Shown here piece by piece: positions 60,856-64,000 of a stretch of 64,000 nucleotides of DNA. The stretch is from CAZYVU01 sp964651435 (lineage in GTDB: Bacteria > Desulfobacterota > Syntrophorhabdia > Syntrophorhabdales > CAYQXL01), in NCBI GenBank assembly GCA_964651435.1, contig CAZYVU010000014.1, positions 1 through 64,000 of the forward strand, in the 5' to 3' direction. Positions within the stretch are counted from its first letter, which is position 1; the number at the start of each line of letters is the position of its first letter. The notes under the pieces were generated by a model, which had not been told where the DNA came from, ran no database searches, and saw only the letters and a list, made by a program, of their open reading frames with translations. A program made the position numbers and the translations under genes.

Positions 60856-62304
60856 TCACCTTTTCAGTTTCTTCAGCAGCAGCTCGTTAAGAAGCTTCGG
60901 ATTCGCCTTTCCTTTCGTCTCCTTCATGACCTGGCCGACGAAGAAACCAAGGAGCTTCTCCTTTCCTCCCCGAAAATCGTCCACCTCCTTGGGGTGCCGC
61001 TCGATAACCTCGTCGACGGTCACGGCGAGGGAGCTCTCATCGGAGATCTGGACCAACCCTTTGTCTTCAACGATCTGCTTGGGCGAAGCAGCACTTTCGT
61101 AGAGCTCGGTGAAGATCTCCTTGCCGATCTTGATGCTGATGGTACCGTCCTTTACCAGCGAGAGGAGTTCGGCAAGCCGCCGGGGTTCGAGCGGCGACTC
61201 CTTTGCCGGCGTGCCGGTCCTGTTCAGCTCCCTGAGGAGCTCCGTCATCACCCAGTTGCTCACCGTTTTCGGCTCAGGAAAGAGCTTCACCGTTTCTTCA
61301 AAGTAGTCGGCCAGGGCACGGTCGGAAATCAGGATCTCCACATCGTAGCGTGGAAGGCCGTAGGCCTCCATAAACCGGTCGATCTTCTCCACCGGCAGTT
61401 CGGGCAGGCCGCTCCTCACCTCTTCGATCCACCGGTCATCAATGGTAAGGGGCAGCAGGTCCGGCTCGGGAAAATAGCGGTAATCGTGGGCCTCCTCCTT
61501 GCCTCTCATGGAGTAGGTGATGCCCTCGTCGACGTTGAAGAGCCGCGTCTCCTGCACAACGGCACCGCCCCTTTTTACCAGGTCAACCTGCCGCTCAATT
61601 TCGTAACCCAGGGCCCGCTCGATGAACCGGAAGGAGTTGAGGTTCTTCAGCTCCGCCCTCGTACCCAGCTCTGCGTCACTTTTCCTCTTCACCGACACGT
61701 TGGCGTCGCAGCGGAAACTGCCCTCCTCCATGTTGCCGTCGCATATTTCAAGGTACATGAGGACGTCGCGAAGCATCTTGAGGTAGGCCGTTGCCTCGTC
61801 AGGAGCATTCATATCGGGCTCGCTCACGATCTCGACAAGGGGTACGCTGGAACGGTTGTAGTCGACAAGACTGTAAGGTGCCGTCTCGATGGAGCCTTCA
61901 TGGACGAGCTTTCCCGCATCCTCTTCCATGTGAACCCTCTTGATGCGGATCCGCTTCTTGGAACCGTTGAGGAACACGTCGAGATACCCGTTCTCGCAGA
62001 TGGGCTCCTCGTATTGGGAAATCTGGTAGCCCTTGGGAAGGTCGGGATAAAAGTAGTTTTTTCTGGCGAATATGCTTTTCCGGTTGACGGTGCAGTGGAG
62101 CGCCATGCCCAGTTTGATGGCGAAATCGACCACCTTTTTGTTTAACACGGGAAGCGCACCCGGCAGGCCCATACAGGTCGGACAGGTGTGACTGTTCGGC
62201 TCTGCACCGAACTTTGTGGAGCACCCGCAGAATATCTTCGTATTCGTCAGGAGGTGGGCATGCACCTCCAGCCCGATGACACCTTCGTAATCGCTATCGT
62301 TCAA
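60856..62304 (-). CDS. gatB: Asp/Glu-tRNA amidotransferase subunit B
   Basis: A 482-residue subunit that, with GatA and GatC, converts misacylated Glu-tRNA-Gln or Asp-tRNA-Asn to the amidated form. The start YEGVIGLEVHAHL, the zinc cysteines in FCGCS and HTCPTCMGLPGALPVLN, YFYPDLPKGYQISQYEEPI and RSSVPLVEIVSEPD are typical. The C-terminal YqeY-like tail (residues ~330-482) ends in LLKKLKR. Other gat genes are not in the window. Confidence 0.97.
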   Translation of the reverse strand: MNDSDYEGVIGLEVHAHLLTNTKIFCGCSTKFGAEPNSHTCPTCMGLPGALPVLNKKVVDFAIKLGMALHCTVNRKSIFARKNYFYPDLPKGYQISQYEEPICENGYLDVFLNGSKKRIRIKRVHMEEDAGKLVHEGSIETAPYSLVDYNRSSVPLVEIVSEPDMNAPDEATAYLKMLRDVLMYLEICDGNMEEGSFRCDANVSVKRKSDAELGTRAELKNLNSFRFIERALGYEIERQVDLVKRGGAVVQETRLFNVDEGITYSMRGKEEAHDYRYFPEPDLLPLTIDDRWIEEVRSGLPELPVEKIDRFMEAYGLPRYDVEILISDRALADYFEETVKLFPEPKTVSNWVMTELLRELNRTGTPAKESPLEPRRLAELLSLVKDGTISIKIGKEIFTELYESAASPKQIVEDKGLVQISDESSLAVTVDEVIERHPKEVDDFRGGKEKLLGFFVGQVMKETKGKANPKLLNELLLKKLKR

Positions 62305-62476
62305 TGAGCACCTCGCAGACTTTGGAAACTGTCTTCAATAAGCTGAAAATATACACCACTTCTTTTATCCTTTTCAAAAAAATCGGCAAGAGGGTGCCCG
62401 TCGGCTATTCCCATGCCTATGCTTTTGTGATAGAAGGTGAGAAGCAGCCTTCAGCCATCCTGTGGGAGGACAGACC

Positions 62477-63328
62477 ATGGAGCCGAACGTAGTGGATAGA
62501 TTTAGGGAACAGGGCAAAAGGGCGGGCAGGATTGGAAAAATCATAGGCATTGTCGCCGCGTGCCTCATCGTCCTCTTCATAGTCAACCCCTTCGTCATGA
62601 TCGGGCCCGGCGAGCGAGGCGTGGTTCTCAACTTCGGCGCCGTTCAGCCGACGGTCTTCGATGAAGGCCTTCACATGCGCGTACCTATCGTCCAAAAGGT
62701 CATGAGGATCGATGTCCGCGTTCAAAAGTCGCAGGTGGGGGCCGAATCGGTCTCCAAAGACCTACAGGACACGCACTCAACCATTGCCGTCAACTACCAC
62801 ATCATTCCATCGAAGGCAAACTGGGTCTATCAGAATCTGGGCCGCGAATACAAGGAGCGGATCATCGACCCAACGGTGCAGGAGGTCGTAAAGGCCGTTA
62901 CGGCACGCTACACGGCCGTGGAGCTCATCACTCAGCGGGAAAAGGTCCGCGCCGAGATCAAGGATTTGCTCACACAGCGCCTTATTGGATACAACATCAG
63001 CGTCGACGACTTTTCCATCGTCAATTTCAAGTTCTCCCAGCAGTTCACCCAGGCCATCGAGTCCAAGCAGACGGCCGAGCAGTTTGCCCTTAAGGCCCAG
63101 CGCGATCTGGAAAGGGTGAAGTTCGAGGCGGAGCAGAAGATTGCCCAGGCAAAGGCGGAGGCGGAGGCACTGCGCCTCCAGAAGGCGAATATCACCCCGG
63201 AGCTCGTGAAACTGAGGCAGATAGAGGCATCCATGAAGGCCATAGAAAAATGGGATGGCCACATGCCCAAGGTAACGTCGGGCGCCATCCCATTTATAGA
63301 CGTGAAAAGCCTGGACGACAAGAAATGA
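62477..63328 (+). CDS. SPFH/prohibitin-family membrane protein
   Basis: A 283-residue protein with one N-terminal membrane helix (IGIVAACLIVLFIVNPFVMI), then an SPFH/band-7 domain (GPGERGVVLNFGAVQPTVFDEGLHMRVPIVQKVMRIDVR) and a coiled C-terminal part rich in Ala, Glu and Lys (~190-250). Prohibitin-like proteins form ring assemblies at membranes and affect proteases such as FtsH. It is longer than HflC-type truncated forms and ends DVKSLDDKK. GGGAGGA precedes ATG 62477. Converges with ssb. Confidence 0.92.
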   Translation: MEPNVVDRFREQGKRAGRIGKIIGIVAACLIVLFIVNPFVMIGPGERGVVLNFGAVQPTVFDEGLHMRVPIVQKVMRIDVRVQKSQVGAESVSKDLQDTHSTIAVNYHIIPSKANWVYQNLGREYKERIIDPTVQEVVKAVTARYTAVELITQREKVRAEIKDLLTQRLIGYNISVDDFSIVNFKFSQQFTQAIESKQTAEQFALKAQRDLERVKFEAEQKIAQAKAEAEALRLQKANITPELVKLRQIEASMKAIEKWDGHMPKVTSGAIPFIDVKSLDDKK

Positions 63329-63334
63329 GGTGAT

Positions 63335-63757
63335 CTACACCGGGATGTCGTCCTCCTCAGGAACAAAGCCATCTTCACGCTCCCTTGGGGGGCCCTGTTC
63401 GTCTCTGCGCCTGCCCTCTCCCTGCCCGCTTCCGATGAGGATCCTCAGGGTGTTGCCGACGATCTCACTCACCTTTCTCTTGATGCCGTCCCGCCCTTCG
63501 TACTCGCGGGACCTGATGCTGCCCTCTACGTAGACAAGGTTGCCCTTCTTGATCTGCTCGGCCGCCCTGTTGGCGAGGTCCCTCCAGAGGACCACCCTGT
63601 GCCACTCCGTTCTCTCCTGCCAGTTACCGCTCTTGTCCTTCCATGACTCGCTCGTGGCCATGTTGAAGGTGGCCACCGGTGCGTTGTCCGCCGTATATCG
63701 CAACTCGGGATCCGCCCCGAGCCTTCCGATGAGAATAACCTTGTTGACGCTCGACAT
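63335..63757 (-). CDS. ssb: Single-stranded DNA-binding protein
   Basis: A 140-residue SSB with an N-terminal OB fold (NKVILIGRLGADPELRYTADN; EWHRVVLWRDLANRAAEQIKKGNLVYVEGSIR), a Gly/Arg/Glu-rich linker and the acidic tip EEDDIPV, which recruits partner proteins; the usual final Phe is Val here. It forms tetramers on single-stranded DNA in replication and repair. The gene is six bases from the converging SPFH gene. Confidence 0.95.
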   Translation of the reverse strand: MSSVNKVILIGRLGADPELRYTADNAPVATFNMATSESWKDKSGNWQERTEWHRVVLWRDLANRAAEQIKKGNLVYVEGSIRSREYEGRDGIKRKVSEIVGNTLRILIGSGQGEGRRRDEQGPPREREDGFVPEEDDIPV

Positions 63758-63793
63758 ATTTGACCCCCATTCGCTGTAAAATTATAGTTGAAC

Positions 63794-64000
63794 CTACTTG
63801 CCTCCGGACATCGCGCCTTTCTTTTTCTCCCACTTATAGCCAAACTGGTGGCACTGGGCGCAGTAGTCGGTAAACTGCGAATGTCCCTTGTGGCAGAGGT
63901 TGCACCTCAAGTCCACATAGTGTGATTTGTGGGGATTCTTTTCATAGGTGGACTTCTTGGCCGACTTAAGGAGGGCGTCGTAATCGCCGTGGCACTTGAC
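63794..64000 (-). CDS. Tetraheme-type cytochrome c, C-terminal 68 residues (start beyond window)
   Basis: The minus-strand frame entering from the window edge ends at TAG 63794-63796. It contains a CH pair (KCHGDYDALLKSA) that must complete a CxxCH from outside, then CNLCHKGHSQ and CAQCHQFGYK. KSHYVDLRC with closely packed hemes resembles the tetraheme domain of periplasmic fumarate reductase/small tetraheme cytochromes. A role in periplasmic electron transfer is likely; the family is inferred from the last three heme sites only. The tail KWEKKKGAMSGGK is basic. Confidence 0.82.
   Translation of the reverse strand, partial: VKCHGDYDALLKSAKKSTYEKNPHKSHYVDLRCNLCHKGHSQFTDYCAQCHQFGYKWEKKKGAMSGGK

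Noticed and set aside
60811..62145. 444-codon plus-strand open frame
   Set aside because: Antisense to gatB, which matches its family along its whole length. The opposite translation has no recognisable motifs.
62304..62492. 62-codon open frame before the SPFH gene
   Set aside because: It overlaps both the gatB start and the SPFH start, has no ribosome site and no recognisable content.

Overview
The window reads like a chromosomal scaffold piece from a strictly anaerobic, Gram-negative bacterium of the former Deltaproteobacteria (Desulfobacterota), possibly a syntroph or sulfate reducer. The inference rests on gene content: the siroheme-dependent heme route (ahbC-hemB-ahbD), a tungstate uptake operon, a rubrerythrin-like diiron protein, a tetraheme-type cytochrome c fragment, RND and outer-membrane components, and a sigma-54 regulated catabolic operon. 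It is not proved. Base composition looks fairly even and GC-rich, and no phage, IS or CRISPR was seen.

Layout. 1-6 kb: the end of a VapBC toxin-antitoxin pair, cysM, a tartrate/D-malate-type dehydrogenase, an M29 aminopeptidase and a cysteine-rich secreted protein. 5.2-9.6 kb: an RND efflux pair without an outer-membrane channel. 9.8-19 kb: mostly single genes (DUF1566 secreted protein, cyclophilin-like protein, ThDP enzyme, DUF2284, diiron protein, b561-like membrane protein, a clusterless MutY-type glycosylase, a beta-barrel, DUF2071, a minimal zincin). 19.3-22.1 kb: an ABC transporter with a DUF2318 protein, resembling part of the P19-linked iron system of Campylobacter. 22.2-27.6 kb: a lipocalin and an AttEFGH-like ABC system, interrupted by an assembly gap.

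27.6-34.2 kb holds the most interesting locus. A one-component oxyanion regulator diverges from two tandem TupA-type binding proteins, TupB and TupC, followed by a TiaS-like protein without its tRNA-binding modules, a 74-residue unknown, and a homologue of the molybdenum storage protein MoSto. This looks like a tungstate (or molybdate) uptake-and-storage operon. Four 10-bp direct repeats precede it. 34.4-36.3 kb: a secreted unknown and a zinc phospholipase C-like protein.

36.3-46.2 kb: a PAS/AAA+/Fis sigma-54 activator diverges from an operon with a clear -24/-12 promoter. The operon encodes a 3-hydroxybutyrate dehydrogenase-like SDR, a complete branched-chain-type ABC importer, acetoacetyl-CoA synthetase and an AcuB-like CBS/ACT protein. 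Together they could import 3-hydroxybutyrate or acetoacetate and feed it to acetoacetyl-CoA. 46.2-51.8 kb: a large secreted repeat protein, a CoA-transferase fused to a GNAT domain, and a nitroreductase. 51.9-55.3 kb: tRNA-Pro and the heme genes. 55.7-64 kb: housekeeping genes (DUF255, rmuC, DUF62, mtnA, gatB, SPFH, ssb) and the end of a cytochrome c gene.
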